Positions 18,311 through 28,587 of a DNA stretch of 64,000 nucleotides are shown here, piece by piece. Origin of the DNA: Bacillus sp. AFS029637 (GTDB lineage: Bacteria; Bacillota; Bacilli; Bacillales; Bacillaceae_G); the NCBI RefSeq assembly GCF_002584985.1, contig NZ_NUPZ01000040.1:62001-126000 (forward strand), in the 5' to 3' direction. How positions within the stretch are numbered: the first letter of the stretch is position 1; each line of letters starts with the position of its first letter. The translations under genes and the position numbers were made by a program. The notes under the pieces were generated by a model. It did not search any database. It had not been told where the DNA came from and worked only from the letters and a program-made list of their open reading frames with translations.

Positions 18311-20693
18311 AAGAACTTTTTTCTTGCACATCATTAATGAGTACTTCTCTCGGTTTACTACCTTCATAAGGACCTACTACACCGTTCATTTCCATTGCGT
18401 CAATTAAACGAGCAGCTCGCGTATAACCTACTCTAAATCTACGTTGCAACATAGAAACAGAGGCCGTTTGCATTTCCACTACAAGTTGAACTGCTTCATC
18501 ATATAATTCATCTTCTACTTCCTGTTTTACATCAGGAACATCTTGCGGAATCATATCTTCTTGATATTGTGCTTTTTGCTGTCCAATAACATATTCTACA
18601 ACTCTTTCAACTTCATCGTCTGATAAAAATGCACCTTGTACACGCACAGGCTTCGATGCACCAATTGGTATGAACAGCATATCCCCTCGACCTAGCAGCT
18701 TCTCTGCACCACCACCGTCAAGAATTGTACGCGAATCCGTTTGAGAAGATACAGCGAATGCAATACGCGATGGAATATTTGCTTTAATAACACCGGTAAT
18801 AACATCAACTGACGGACGTTGCGTCGCGATAATTAAATGAATACCAGCAGCACGTGCCATTTGTGCTAAGCGCATAATTGCATCCTCTACATCTGAAGAA
18901 GCGACCATCATTAAGTCTGCTAGCTCGTCCACAATTACTACAATATAAGGTAATTCAGGTTGTTTTGCTTCTGATTGACTGTTGTGCTCTTTAATATAAT
19001 CATTATATCCTTCAATGTTACGCGTGCCACTATGAGCAAATAATTCGTAACGACGCTCCATCTCACTCACAACTTTTTTCAAAGCCTGTGACGCCTTTTT
19101 CGGATCAGTTACAACTGGTGTTAACAAGTGCGGAACACCATTATATACATTGAGCTCTACCATTTTTGGATCAATCATCATTAATTTTACTTCATGCGGT
19201 TTTGCACGCATTAAAATACTAACAATAATACCGTTAATACATACACTTTTCCCACTACCAGTCGCACCAGCTACTAGTAAATGGGGCATTTTATTTAAAC
19301 GAGCCAATACAGCTTCCCCTGTAATGTCTCGTCCAAGACCAATTAATAGTTTTTCTTCCGGATGATTATTAGCCTTAGAATCTAGAACTTCTCTAAGCGT
19401 TACCATAGAAACTTCCGAATTCGGAACCTCAATCCCTACCGCTGATTTCCCGGGAATAGGTGCTTCAATACGAATATCTTTCGCCGCTAATGCAAGCGCT
19501 AAATCATCACTTAAACTAACAATTTTACTTACCTTCACTCCCATATCCGGATATACTTCATACTTCGTAACTGCCGGACCTCTATGTACTTTGGTTACTT
19601 TCGCTTTCACACCAAAACTTTGGAATGTCCGTTCTAATTTACGAGCATTTTCATAAATCTCCGCATTTTCATTCGTCACTTGTTTATTTTTCGGAAATTT
19701 CAATATATCAAGAGGAGGAAGCTTATAGTCTTTATTTTCCACATTTAAAAATTGCATAGGAGGTGCTTGCGTTTCACCCTCTAACGATTCAACGATTTTT
19801 TCTCCACGTTTCTTTTGCGGTTGCTCTACTGGCTTAGACGGAGCTGGCTCTTCAATAATCGGTGAAGTAATTAAATCATTTTCTTCTATGCGCTCTTCTA
19901 TCTCTTCGCTTACTGGATAATTCTCAGTAAAGTTTGAAATAATTGGCGGTCCAATTTCTATCTCCTCTACTGGTTCAATAGCTTCTTCTCGCTCCACAAC
20001 ACGTTCACGCCTTGTGCTTCTTGTTGTTTTTTTCTTTTCTGTTTGTTCAGCGGTTCTTTTGGATCTCCAATCTTTATAATCTCCTTGCATTACTTCAAAT
20101 TGACTTCTAAGGATTCTACCAACCGGAGCTAACACTTCTCCAATATGTTTATTGGTTATACAAAGTATTCCAAGAATAACTAATATAATTCCAATAATAT
20201 AGGCTCCTACTTCATCAAATAAGAAATAACATGTTGCGAACATAAGCGCACCAAACATACCACCACCTAAATGAACACTATCTGGTCCCTTTTTCATTTC
20301 AAGAAAGAAGTTATCTTTCGTGCTCACGATAACAGAAGTATTTTGCACTGCTCCATCTTTCGTAAGTAGGTTAAATAATGTAATATGACTAAACATTAAT
20401 ATCGCCAATACAATTAAATAAAATCCAATTAACCTTTTATTTAAAAGGTTCGGCCATCCACGTTTTATAACAAATGAAACCGATAAAGCTATTACACCTA
20501 ACACACCAATTATGTACCACTCACCAAAGAAGAAGCGAAAAAATAACACAAACGATTTCCCTACAACACCTAGCTGTAAAATCGTAATGATTGAAAGTGC
20601 AAAAAGAGTTAAACCGACGATTTCATAATACAAAGTTGGCTTTATCGTACGTCTTGCTTTTGCCTTCGTCCCTCTTTGCTTTTGTTTTGCCAT
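18309..20693 (-). CDS. spoIIIE: DNA translocase SpoIIIE/FtsK
   Basis: Septal DNA pump that moves the chromosome into the forespore and clears DNA from division septa. 794 residues: about four N-terminal membrane helices (to about 180), a charged Glu/Pro-rich linker (about 200-310), an FtsK motor with Walker A GATGSGKS and Walker [13 protein letters not shown], and a C-terminal gamma winged helix ([17 protein letters not shown]) that reads DNA polarity. The usual B. cereus length is about this. It sits downstream of ylzJ and tepA, as in B. subtilis. Confidence 0.97.
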   Translation of the reverse strand: MAKQKQRGTKAKARRTIKPTLYYEIVGLTLFALSIITILQLGVVGKSFVLFFRFFFGEWYIIGVLGVIALSVSFVIKRGWPNLLNKRLIGFYLIVLAILMFSHITLFNLLTKDGAVQNTSVIVSTKDNFFLEMKKGPDSVHLGGGMFGALMFATCYFLFDEVGAYIIGIILVILGILCITNKHIGEVLAPVGRILRSQFEVMQGDYKDWRSKRTAEQTEKKKTTRSTRRERVVEREEAIEPVEEIEIGPPIISNFTENYPVSEEIEERIEENDLITSPIIEEPAPSKPVEQPQKKRGEKIVESLEGETQAPPMQFLNVENKDYKLPPLDILKFPKNKQVTNENAEIYENARKLERTFQSFGVKAKVTKVHRGPAVTKYEVYPDMGVKVSKIVSLSDDLALALAAKDIRIEAPIPGKSAVGIEVPNSEVSMVTLREVLDSKANNHPEEKLLIGLGRDITGEAVLARLNKMPHLLVAGATGSGKSVCINGIIVSILMRAKPHEVKLMMIDPKMVELNVYNGVPHLLTPVVTDPKKASQALKKVVSEMERRYELFAHSGTRNIEGYNDYIKEHNSQSEAKQPELPYIVVIVDELADLMMVASSDVEDAIMRLAQMARAAGIHLIIATQRPSVDVITGVIKANIPSRIAFAVSSQTDSRTILDGGGAEKLLGRGDMLFIPIGASKPVRVQGAFLSDDEVERVVEYVIGQQKAQYQEDMIPQDVPDVKQEVEDELYDEAVQLVVEMQTASVSMLQRRFRVGYTRAARLIDAMEMNGVVGPYEGSKPREVLINDVQEKSS

Positions 20694-20825
20694 TTCTTCA
20701 CCTCACGTTCTGCATATAAGAAAAACTTCCTTTTAAAAAAGCACTACTTATATACCTGTTTTCTCTATTTTTTCAGGTCTTTATATCTTCTATTTTTACA
20801 CTTCCTGTAAAATGCTAAATAAACA

Positions 20826-20853
20826 GAAGAAAGCAGCCTACTCATGGCTGCTC
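20826..20853 (-). terminator. Hairpin after ylzJ
   Basis: AGCAGCC/GGCTGCT stem followed by TTCTTC on the minus strand. Weak T tract. Confidence 0.5.
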
Positions 20854-20908
20854 AACCGTCTTGTTTTTTATATTATACCATAGCTTCTAAGCAAAATCCT
20901 TCTTTTTG

Positions 20909-21112
20909 CTAAAAGGTTATTTTCTGTCCAGGCTCATAATCTAAGTAGTCAAACGGATTCGTACTTAATACACGTACAACAGAATAACACCCATGTTCCT
21001 CTTCAGAAACCATTAATTCCACACCATTTACATTTATAATTTTTTGGCTTTCACACTGTGAATAATCGGCTGGATACACAAGTTGCTCTGGCATAATTGT
21101 ATATAAAATCAT
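20909..21112 (-). CDS. ylzJ: YlzJ-like small protein
   Basis: 67-residue conserved Bacillus protein of unknown function starting [17 protein letters not shown], typical of the YlzJ family. Its ATG overlaps the tepA stop by four bases (ATGA), so it is translationally coupled. Confidence 0.85.
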   Translation of the reverse strand: MILYTIMPEQLVYPADYSQCESQKIINVNGVELMVSEEEHGCYSVVRVLSTNPFDYLDYEPGQKITF

Positions 21113-21858
21113 TGTAACATTGTCCCTTCTGCATGCCCATCCATACGTGTATCTATTAATTCGTTCAATTTTCGTAGCGCACTGCCAATACCACCAACAT
21201 CGTCTATAAGACCATATTTCACTGCATCCCCACCAATTACGTTCGTTCCAATATCCCGCGTTAAATTCCCCTTCGCAAACATCAGCTCTTTAAAACGATC
21301 TTCCGTTACTTTCGAATGCTTCGTCACAAATCGAATGACCCTTTCTTGCATTTTATCCAAATACTCAAATGTTTGTGGCACACCTATGACAAGACCTGTT
21401 AAACGAATTGGATGAATTGTCATTGTCGCAGTTTCCGCAATAAATGAATAATCGGTAGAGACAGCGATTGGCACACCAATAGAATGCCCCCCGCCTAAAA
21501 CAAGAGATACCGTTGGTTTTGAAAGGGAAGCTACCATCTCAGAAATTGCTAGCCCAGCTTCAACATCGCCTCCAACTGTGTTCAATATTAAAAGTAACCC
21601 TTCAATTTTTGGATTTTGTTCAATCGCGACAATTTGAGGAATGATATGCTCATATTTTGTTGTTTTGTTTTGCGGAGGCAACTGAACATGACCTTCTACT
21701 TGCCCAACGATTGTTAAACAATGAATACGTGATTCATTCATTTGTGGTACATTTGTTTGTCCAAGTTGTTGAATTTTCTCTACTATCGAAGCTTCTTTCC
21801 CCGTTTCTTTTGGTTCAGCTTCTTTCTCTTCATTTGTATTACGCTCACGTTCTGTCAT
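21109..21858 (-). CDS. tepA: ClpP-like translocation-enhancing protein TepA
   Basis: 249 residues, cytosolic ClpP-fold (SPPA/ClpP-like) protease. The Ser nucleophile is in GGGHSIG and the His in MTIHPI; the Asp region follows. In B. subtilis TepA is linked to protein secretion and spore germination proteins. The first ~40 residues are acidic and low-complexity. It precedes ylzJ and spoIIIE in the standard order. Confidence 0.9.
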   Translation of the reverse strand: MTERERNTNEEKEAEPKETGKEASIVEKIQQLGQTNVPQMNESRIHCLTIVGQVEGHVQLPPQNKTTKYEHIIPQIVAIEQNPKIEGLLLILNTVGGDVEAGLAISEMVASLSKPTVSLVLGGGHSIGVPIAVSTDYSFIAETATMTIHPIRLTGLVIGVPQTFEYLDKMQERVIRFVTKHSKVTEDRFKELMFAKGNLTRDIGTNVIGGDAVKYGLIDDVGGIGSALRKLNELIDTRMDGHAEGTMLQ

Positions 21859-21933
21859 ATCGCATCCCCTTTCACTCGTATATCACTATTATTTCTTAAG
21901 TTATAAATTTCATTCGATGGAGTTAAAAAAGAA

Positions 21934-21963
21934 AAAAGATCACCCGTAAAGGTGACCTTTTTT
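21934..21963 (-). terminator. Terminator of rnjB
   Basis: AAAGGTCACC/GGTGATCTTT stem with a T run on the minus strand. Confidence 0.85.
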
Positions 21964-23632
21964 ATACTTCCATAATAATCGGTAAAATCATAGGTTTTCT
22001 CTTTGTCTCTTCGTACAAGAACTGTCCTAATAATTCACGAATATTTTGTTTTAACATAGACCATTCAATCGAATACTCTTTAATTGACTGCTCAACAATC
22101 ATGCGTACAATCTCTGTAGATCTGTCAATTAACGCTTCTGATTCACGAACATATACAAAGCCACGTGAAATAATTTCTGGACCAGAGATTATTTTCTTTT
22201 CATCTTTACCAAGTGTTACAACAACTACTAAAATTCCATCTTGAGATAACATCTTTCTATCTCGAAGTACGATATTACCAACGTCACCGACACCTAATCC
22301 ATCAATTAATACATTACCAGCTTGTACTTTGCCAACTAAGTTTGCTTCATCGTCACCAAAAGCAATTACATCGCCTTTTTCTACGATAAAGATATTTTCT
22401 CTCGCAATACCTACATCTTCAGCTAAATATGCATGTGCTTTTTGCATACGGAACTCACCATGTACGGGTACAAAATACTTCGGTTTCATTAAATTTAACA
22501 TTAGTTTTAATTCTTCTTGACTACCGTGACCTGAAACGTGAACTTTTCTTTCACCGTAATAAACAACTTCCGCTCCAGCTCTAAATAATAAGTCAATAAT
22601 TTTCGATACAGAAATTTCATTACCTGGAATTGGAGAAGCCGCAATAATAACAGTATCACCTTTACGAATTGAAATTTGTTTATGCGCTTGCTTCGCCATT
22701 CTAGAAAGGGCTGCCATCGGCTCACCTTGACTACCTGTTGTCAAAATAGCTACCTTTTTCTCTGGGAAGTTATCTACTTCTTGCAGTGAAATAACCATAC
22801 CCTCTGGAACATCTAAATAACCAAGACGTCTAGCAATATCTACTACTTTCACCATACTACGTCCCACTACTGCTACTTTTCTGCCCGTTTCAGCAGCCGC
22901 ATCAAACACTTGTTGAATACGGTGTACATTCGATGCAAATGAAGCAACGATAATTCGACCTTCTGCACCGTAGAACACTTTAGAAATCTCTACGCCAACT
23001 TCTTTTTCCGAACCTGTATAGCCTGGACGCTCAGCATTTGTACTATCAGATAATAAGCAAAGTACGCCTTCATTTCCGATTTGCGCCATTTTCCCAAGGT
23101 CTGCTCCACTATTTCCAATTGGAGTTTGATCAAATTTAAAGTCTCCTGTATATACGACAGCACCTTTTGATGTATGGAAACAAACACCAACAGAATCTGG
23201 AATACTATGTGTCGTTCCAAAGAATGACACTGTTGTAGTATTAAACTCTACTGTTGAATTGGCGTCGATTGTTTTTAAGTCTACACGGCCTAACATGCCC
23301 GCTTCGCCAAGTTTTTCTTGTATAAGTCCTACCGTTAATTTCGTTGCATACACTGGAATTGATAATTTACGAAGTACGTAAACAATTCCACCAATATGAT
23401 CTTCATGACCGTGAGTAATAAATAAACCTTTTACTCGCTCTTGATTTTCCACTAAATATGTAATATCAGGAATAACGATATCAATTCCAAACATTTCATC
23501 TCCTGGGAACATTAACCCTGCATCTACAATAAAAATTTCAGAATCAATTTCAACACAGTACATGTTTTTCCCGATTTCACCTACTCCACCAAGAGCAAAT
23601 ACTTTAACAGACTCATTCTCTTTTCTCTTCAT
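21962..23632 (-). CDS. rnjB: Ribonuclease J2 (metallo-beta-lactamase/beta-CASP)
   Basis: 556 residues. Metallo-beta-lactamase domain with HGHEDHIGG, beta-CASP domain with the conserved SDSTNAERPG and FASNVHR segments, and a C-terminal oligomerisation domain. RNase J enzymes remove nucleotides from the 5' end and cleave RNA; J2 pairs with J1. Its place between dapA and tepA identifies it as the rnjB orthologue. The complete HxHxDH signature suggests it can bind metal. Its leader holds an unusual long-range inverted repeat that covers the ribosome site. Confidence 0.93.
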   Translation of the reverse strand: MKRKENESVKVFALGGVGEIGKNMYCVEIDSEIFIVDAGLMFPGDEMFGIDIVIPDITYLVENQERVKGLFITHGHEDHIGGIVYVLRKLSIPVYATKLTVGLIQEKLGEAGMLGRVDLKTIDANSTVEFNTTTVSFFGTTHSIPDSVGVCFHTSKGAVVYTGDFKFDQTPIGNSGADLGKMAQIGNEGVLCLLSDSTNAERPGYTGSEKEVGVEISKVFYGAEGRIIVASFASNVHRIQQVFDAAAETGRKVAVVGRSMVKVVDIARRLGYLDVPEGMVISLQEVDNFPEKKVAILTTGSQGEPMAALSRMAKQAHKQISIRKGDTVIIAASPIPGNEISVSKIIDLLFRAGAEVVYYGERKVHVSGHGSQEELKLMLNLMKPKYFVPVHGEFRMQKAHAYLAEDVGIARENIFIVEKGDVIAFGDDEANLVGKVQAGNVLIDGLGVGDVGNIVLRDRKMLSQDGILVVVVTLGKDEKKIISGPEIISRGFVYVRESEALIDRSTEIVRMIVEQSIKEYSIEWSMLKQNIRELLGQFLYEETKRKPMILPIIMEV

Positions 23633-23639
23633 GTTGTTG

Positions 23640-23785
23640 CCTGGTTTAAAAATCTTGCAAACACTGATTTCACTAAAATTGCAGAGACACCAGGGGAAAC
23701 TCTACAACCACCATATATTCACCGTCCAAGACGAATGTCCTTACCGTTATGCGATATCATGTCCTTGTTTATTTTTTAAACCAGG
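23640..23785 (-). promoter_or_regulatory. Structured leader of rnjB with sequestered ribosome site
   Basis: A perfect 13-bp inverted repeat (CCTGGTTTAAAAA at 23773-23785 on the minus strand, partner at 23640-23652) encloses about 120 bases. The downstream arm contains the only Shine-Dalgarno-like bases (CCAGG) before the rnjB ATG, so pairing would hide the start. A 13-codon ATG frame (MVVVEFPLVSLQF) lies within the loop. I do not recognise it as a named riboswitch. Confidence 0.6.
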
Positions 23786-23975
23786 TTTCACCTCTCTTTC
23801 ATTATATAAATCAAATATCTTATTCGATATGATATGAAAATTTAACCAAATTATAATTTTTACCAATTTTGCTAAGCATACCCGTACTAAGCTACTTAGC
23901 CATATTATACCTGATACAAGAAATAGAACACAAGTGAAATCGTGAGAAAGGAGAGGCAAACATTTTCATGCCAAT

Positions 23976-24011
23976 AAAAAATGACCTAGCTTCACACTAG
24001 GTCATTTTTTA
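23976..24011 (-). terminator. Terminator of dapA
   Basis: AAAAATGACCTAG/CTAGGTCATTTTT stem with a T tract, directly after dapA. Confidence 0.9.
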
Positions 24012-24890
24012 TTAACGAGGAATAGATTGCATAACAGACTGTAATGTTACTCTTTCTTCTTCTGTTAACGGAAGAAGTGGTAAACGTACAGAACCTACAT
24101 CTAATCCTACCATTTGTAACGCTGTTTTCACTGGAGTTGGGCTTGGCGCCATAAATAATGAATCTGTTACTCTGACAAGTAATTGATGTAATTTTTGCGC
24201 CTTTTTGAACTCTCCTGCTTGGAATGCTGCAATCATTTCTTGCATTTCATTTCCGATAACATGAGATGCTACAGAAACGATACCTTTCGCTCCAACTGCC
24301 ATAGCCGGTAAAGTTAAACCGTCATCACCGCTGTATACTGCAAAGTCGTCCGCTGTTTTTTCAATGATTGCTGTCATTGTCAACACATCGCCGCCTGCAT
24401 CTTTAATCGCAACAATGTTTTCTATTTCTGATAAACGAACAACTGTATCAACAGAGATTTGTACAATAGATCGTCCTGGAACGTTATATAGCATAACCGG
24501 AAGCGGCGTGCTTTCAGCAATTGCTTTAAAATGCTGATACATTCCTTCTTGACTCGGCTTGTTATAATACGGCGCTACTAGCATTACTGCATCAACACCA
24601 ACTTCTGTTGCCTTTTTAGTTAATTCAATAGAAGCATGCGTATTATTGCTACCTGTTCCAGCGATTACGGGCACCCTTTTATCGACAACAGATACGACAT
24701 GGCGATATAACGCTACTTTTTCTTCTGAAGTTAATGTAGGAGATTCTCCTGTCGTTCCTCCTACCACGATTGCTGTTGTACCGTTATCAATTAAATAATT
24801 TACCAATTTTGTTGTCTTTGCAAAATCGATATTCCCGTTTATATCAAACGGAGTTACCATCGCGGTTGCAATTGTCCCAAAATCTATCAT
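24012..24890 (-). CDS. dapA: 4-hydroxy-tetrahydrodipicolinate synthase
   Basis: DapA condenses pyruvate with aspartate semialdehyde to start the lysine/diaminopimelate branch, which also supplies dipicolinate in sporulating cells. 292 residues, usual length: GGTTGESPTLT near residue 45, Tyr in VMLYNVPGRS, and the Schiff-base Lys in VAIKDAGGD. Last gene of asd-dapG-dapA, with 11 bases between dapG and dapA. Confidence 0.97.
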   Translation of the reverse strand: MIDFGTIATAMVTPFDINGNIDFAKTTKLVNYLIDNGTTAIVVGGTTGESPTLTSEEKVALYRHVVSVVDKRVPVIAGTGSNNTHASIELTKKATEVGVDAVMLVAPYYNKPSQEGMYQHFKAIAESTPLPVMLYNVPGRSIVQISVDTVVRLSEIENIVAIKDAGGDVLTMTAIIEKTADDFAVYSGDDGLTLPAMAVGAKGIVSVASHVIGNEMQEMIAAFQAGEFKKAQKLHQLLVRVTDSLFMAPSPTPVKTALQMVGLDVGSVRLPLLPLTEEERVTLQSVMQSIPR

Positions 24891-24901
24891 GGTCTCACTC
24901 C

Positions 24902-26134
24902 TTACTGTTCCAGTTGCTTTTCTTTTGAAAGCTCAAATGCACTATGTAATGCATTTACAGCCTCCACTAAATCAGTTTCTTTTACAAGAACCCAAATTGT
25001 CGTATGACTATCTGCTGATTGCAAGATTTGAATACCTTTTTCCGCTAAAGCTGTAACGATTTTCGCAGTAACCCCTGGGTATCCTGCCATTCCAGCTCCT
25101 ACAATAGATACTTTTGCACAATGCTCTGTCACAATTGGCTCGTATCCAAGGTTCTTTAATAATTCAACTGCACGATTCGATACATTATCACTCACCGTAT
25201 AAGCTACACCAGTAGGTGAAATGTTAATTAAATCGACACTGATTCCTTCGTTTGCCATTTCTTTAAACACATGCTGTTGCAAATCATATGCTGTTTCTTT
25301 TGCAAGCACTTTAATTTGCGTTACATTTGATACATGTGCGATACCTGTAACAGGACGTTCTTCTACATCACGGCCTTTTGTAGCACCGTCAGATGCTGAA
25401 ATAAGCGTACCTTCACTATCAGAATACGTAGAACGTACACGAAGTGGTACTTTTGCATGCATCGCAATTTCAACTGCACGTGGATGAACGACTTTTGCAC
25501 CTTGATATGCCATGTTACAAATTTCGTTATACGTTACAGTTTGAAGGTGACGTGCATCTTTTACGATACGAGGATCCGCAGTCATAACACCTTCTACATC
25601 TGTGAAGATATCAATATATTCAGCATGAAGCGCAACACCTAACGCTGAAGCTGAAGTATCACTACCGCCGCGTCCAAGTGTTGTCGTATCACCTTTTTTC
25701 GTTTGCCCTTGGAATCCTGTCACAACGATTACATCTACATCTTCTAACTCTTCATGTATACGATCACAATTCATTTCAATAATCTTAGCATTCGTAAAAT
25801 CATCATTTGTTACAAAACCAGCTTGTGCACCATTTAATGCTGCTGCTTTTATACCGTTCTCATTTAACATGTTAGAGAAAACGATTGCTGAGATTAATTC
25901 TCCGCATGATAGTAATAAATCTTGCTCACGTTTAGAAATAGTAGATTCCTCTTGGTTTACAAGACTTAACAAAGTATCAGTAGCATATGGTTCACCTTTA
26001 CGGCCCATAGCAGATACGACAGTAACTACTTTATAACCCGCATCTAGCGATTTTTTTATATGATGAAGCGCATGCTTACGTCCATTTTCATCACGTACGG
26101 ATGTGCCACCAAATTTTTGAACAATAATTTTCAT
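24902..26134 (-). CDS. dapG: Aspartokinase I
   Basis: Phosphorylates aspartate, first step of the aspartate pathway. The ATG at 26134 (MKIIVQKFGGTS) follows GAAGGTG at good distance, giving 410 residues; an in-frame GTG three codons earlier lies inside the ribosome site. Amino-acid kinase domain (KFGGTS, GRGGSDTSA) then two ACT domains. The B. subtilis DapG enzyme is inhibited by meso-diaminopimelate. Second gene of the operon. Confidence 0.95.
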   Translation of the reverse strand: MKIIVQKFGGTSVRDENGRKHALHHIKKSLDAGYKVVTVVSAMGRKGEPYATDTLLSLVNQEESTISKREQDLLLSCGELISAIVFSNMLNENGIKAAALNGAQAGFVTNDDFTNAKIIEMNCDRIHEELEDVDVIVVTGFQGQTKKGDTTTLGRGGSDTSASALGVALHAEYIDIFTDVEGVMTADPRIVKDARHLQTVTYNEICNMAYQGAKVVHPRAVEIAMHAKVPLRVRSTYSDSEGTLISASDGATKGRDVEERPVTGIAHVSNVTQIKVLAKETAYDLQQHVFKEMANEGISVDLINISPTGVAYTVSDNVSNRAVELLKNLGYEPIVTEHCAKVSIVGAGMAGYPGVTAKIVTALAEKGIQILQSADSHTTIWVLVKETDLVEAVNALHSAFELSKEKQLEQ

Positions 26135-26157
26135 ATTTTGCACCTTCTCTTAGCCGT

Positions 26158-27204
26158 TTACACTAATTGTAATTTTACTAAGCGCTCTGCAATTTGAACA
26201 GAATTCCATGCAGCGCCTTTTAATAAGTTATCAGATACGACCCAAAGATGGAATCCTTTATCGTTATTTAAATCTTTACGGATTCTTCCAACGAATACTT
26301 CGTTTTTACCTACTGCAGTAGCCGGCATTGGATATAATTGCTCTTCTGGATTATCTTGCAGAACAATACCTTCCGCATTTGCAAGTAAGTTCTTTAATTC
26401 TTCTACTGTTACGCCTTCTTTTTCTACTTCGATGTAAACAGACTCAGAGTGTCCTGATACAACTGGTAAACGTACACATGTTGCTGCTACTTCTAGTTCA
26501 GGCATATGCATAATTTTTTTCGTTTCATTAATCATTTTCATTTCTTCAAATGTAAATCCATTATCTTGGAATTTATCAATCTGCGGAATCGCATTAAAAG
26601 CGATTTGGAAATGCTTCTTGTCACCTGATACAGGTAAAACATTCGCTTTAACTTCTTCCCCATTTAAGATTGCTTGTGATTGTTCATGAAGTTCTTCAAT
26701 CGCTGCCGCACCAGCACCTGATACAGCTTGGTATGTGGAAACGATTACTCGTTTTAAACCATATTGCTGTCGAACTGGCTCAAGAGCTACTACCATTTGA
26801 ATTGTAGAACAGTTTGGATTTGCAATAATTCCATTATGTTCTTTTAAGTCGTTTTCATTTACTTCAGGTACAACAAGTGGCACGTTTTCTGTCATACGGA
26901 ATGCACTTGTATTATCAACAACAATCGCACCGCGTTTTGCTGCTTCTGGCGCTAATTGTTTCGATACAGATCCACCAGCACTAAATAGCGCGATATCTAC
27001 TCCTTCAAAACTTTCAGGAGTTGCCTCTTGAACTGTAAATTCTTCGCCTTTAAATACAAGTTTCTTACCTGCAGATCGTTTAGATGAAAGTAACGTTAAT
27101 TTTCCGATTGGAAATTCTCGTTTCTCTAAAGTGTTTAACATTTGTTCACCAACTGCGCCGGTTGCTCCAACTACAGCGACATGAAAAGTTTTTTGCTTTT
27201 CCAT
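26158..27204 (-). CDS. asd: Aspartate-semialdehyde dehydrogenase
   Basis: 348 residues from the ATG at 27204 (GAAAGGGG site seven bases before). N-terminal NADP fold ([12 protein letters not shown]), catalytic Cys in NPNCSTIQ, and the conserved HSESVYIE segment. In spore formers asd follows dpaA-dpaB, linking lysine and dipicolinate synthesis; here dpaB immediately upstream is truncated by the prophage junction. Confidence 0.97.
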   Translation of the reverse strand: MEKQKTFHVAVVGATGAVGEQMLNTLEKREFPIGKLTLLSSKRSAGKKLVFKGEEFTVQEATPESFEGVDIALFSAGGSVSKQLAPEAAKRGAIVVDNTSAFRMTENVPLVVPEVNENDLKEHNGIIANPNCSTIQMVVALEPVRQQYGLKRVIVSTYQAVSGAGAAAIEELHEQSQAILNGEEVKANVLPVSGDKKHFQIAFNAIPQIDKFQDNGFTFEEMKMINETKKIMHMPELEVAATCVRLPVVSGHSESVYIEVEKEGVTVEELKNLLANAEGIVLQDNPEEQLYPMPATAVGKNEVFVGRIRKDLNNDKGFHLWVVSDNLLKGAAWNSVQIAERLVKLQLV

Positions 27205-27243
27205 CACTATGCCCCTTTCTAGATACCAATCCTTCTATAACTT

Positions 27244-27281
27244 AGAATCAGAAGGAGTATACAATACCCCTTCTAATCTTA
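27244..27281 (-). promoter_or_regulatory. Hairpin between dpaB remnant and asd
   Basis: Imperfect inverted repeat AGAATCAGAAGGAGTAT/ATACCCCTTCTAATCTT. No T tract follows on the minus strand, so it may attenuate or stabilise rather than terminate. Confidence 0.45.
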
Positions 27282-27354
27282 ATAACGTTAATTTTATCAT
27301 ATTCTACAGTAAGAATGATGGTTTCATCAAAAATTGTCCGTTTTTTTTCGTTTT

Positions 27355-27543
27355 TTAATTCATATATCTGAATTTTTCTACGACAACTGGTTGCAATTGC
27401 TTCCCTTGCAGTGCTTCTAATACTGTATCTTCCAGCAGCTCCATACGAGCTACCATTGAGTTCGGTTTTTTCTCTGGTGCGTCTTGACCGAATGGGACGA
27501 AGTAGATGTTTTTTGTAGCCATTAGGCGCATGAGGTTGACGCC
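27355..27543 (-). pseudogene. dpaB: 3' fragment of dipicolinate synthase subunit B
   Basis: The last 62 codons of dpaB (spoVFB): GVNLMRLMATKNIYFVPFGQ and the conserved KKPNSMVARMELLEDTVLEA region, ending in RYMN. The normal protein is about 200 residues, so some 137 N-terminal residues are missing. Upstream of G23 of the open frame, the sequence stops resembling DpaB and becomes prophage edge DNA. The flavoprotein subunit makes spore dipicolinic acid with DpaA. The clean break plus the adjoining prophage suggests an inserted, excisable element rather than decay; the remaining codons show no damage. Confidence 0.92.
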
Positions 27544-27550
27544 AACATGG
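27536..27550. other. Probable prophage attachment junction in dpaB
   Basis: DpaB homology ends here (GGCGTCAAC on the minus strand is still dpaB-like; CATGTTG before it is not). The recombination core must lie within or next to this interval. The second junction is outside the window, so the core cannot be defined. Confidence 0.6.
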
Positions 27551-27609
27551 TAGCAACAATGAAAATGTGTAGTTTTTTCATTACCTTCTATTATATATGT
27601 AAACAACAT

Positions 27610-27907
27610 GAGAAATTAAATTTGTTTAATTATCTAAATTGTATACATAAATCATTAGCATCAATTTATTACTTTCCCATTAGTGTTTTACCTCTACGTT
27701 ATACTACATTACCTATTGAGAACTATAACAAACACATATGTTGTAAAATACATTTTTTTTGAGGAAACTTTAACCATTTATTGTTATAATTATATCTGCA
27801 ATATTTTCCCAGGAGGGTTCCTATAAAGAACAATAGGATAATGGACATACATACTAGGCACTCCCCTTCTTTAATACGTTCATAGAAATATGGAAAGGGT
27901 TTATACG
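27610..27907. other. Left edge of prophage, upstream of the LXG cassette
   Basis: AT-rich, no reading frame I trust. It includes a TATAAT at about 27793 without a good -35 element and an AGGAGGG at about 27811 not followed by a convincing start. It probably carries the promoter of the LXG cassette. Confidence 0.4.
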
Positions 27908-28183
27908 ATGGGACAATTTCAAAGTAATTTTCAATCGGCACAACAAATCGCTACGCAGATGAGAGCAGCGTCGGATACCATCCAAAGTGCAACAAATCGT
28001 TCTATAACAAAGGCGGCGCGTACTACAATATCTGTTAATTCCAAAGCACAAGAAGCGAATCAACAAATGTTAGATTTTACGAAACAATTTTCCACTGCCT
28101 TTCAACAAGCGGTCGATAATATTCATTCGGTAGCCAAAGAGTTTGAGAAAATGGATCACGAGCTTCACAACACTTTTCGCTAA
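27908..28183 (+). CDS. Small WXG100-like type VII secretion protein (TIGR04197-like)
   Basis: 91 residues from the ATG at 27908, eight bases behind GGAAAGGG; the frame opens six codons earlier. All-helical and Gln/Ala-rich (MGQFQSNFQSAQQIATQMRA), the size and style of the TIGR04197 proteins encoded before LXG toxins. Such partners form a helical complex with the LXG N-terminus for export through the type VII (Yuk/Ess) apparatus. First gene of a four-gene plus-strand cassette, opposite to both the chromosome genes and the phage late genes. Confidence 0.8.
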   Translation: MGQFQSNFQSAQQIATQMRAASDTIQSATNRSITKAARTTISVNSKAQEANQQMLDFTKQFSTAFQQAVDNIHSVAKEFEKMDHELHNTFR

Positions 28184-28224
28184 TGTGACCACCTTCGTAA
28201 AAGTAAAACGGTAGGAGGAAAAAG

Positions 28225-28587
28225 ATGAGTCAAGATATTGAAAAACAAATCAATCAATTGAATCAAAAATTACAAAGTGTATTCAAAGAACAGGATTGGA
28301 ATCAATCTGCAATTCAAACTCAAGAACACGCGGAAGCAGATTTTCACGAATGGAGAAATCGAAGTAATCGTTTATTTAACCGAATTCTAGAAACTTGGCA
28401 CGGCGATAGAGAATTATCTCATTTTTTTATGAATATGCGTCAAGAAGCACAACACATCGAACGAAAACTTACATTCGAATTGGAAAACCAAAAAGAAACA
28501 TTGCTTAAAGAAAGACGAGACCTTAGTGATTTAGAAGACGACCTATCCTACCAGCAACAACAATTAGCAAGGGAGGTCAATGCATGA
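28225..28587 (+). CDS. DUF3958-like partner of an LXG toxin
   Basis: 120 residues, almost wholly helical with a long charged coiled coil (about 60-118). In size and position it matches the second small helical partner of LXG operons (DUF3958-type). AGGAGGAAA precedes the ATG. Its last four bases overlap the LXG start (ATGA), so translation is coupled. Expected to act as an export partner or chaperone; not an enzyme. Confidence 0.75.
   Translation: MSQDIEKQINQLNQKLQSVFKEQDWNQSAIQTQEHAEADFHEWRNRSNRLFNRILETWHGDRELSHFFMNMRQEAQHIERKLTFELENQKETLLKERRDLSDLEDDLSYQQQQLAREVNA

Noticed and set aside
27248-27559. Frame of 103 residues on the minus strand upstream of asd
   Set aside because: It is another reading frame of the dpaB remnant; the dpaB frame has clear homology.
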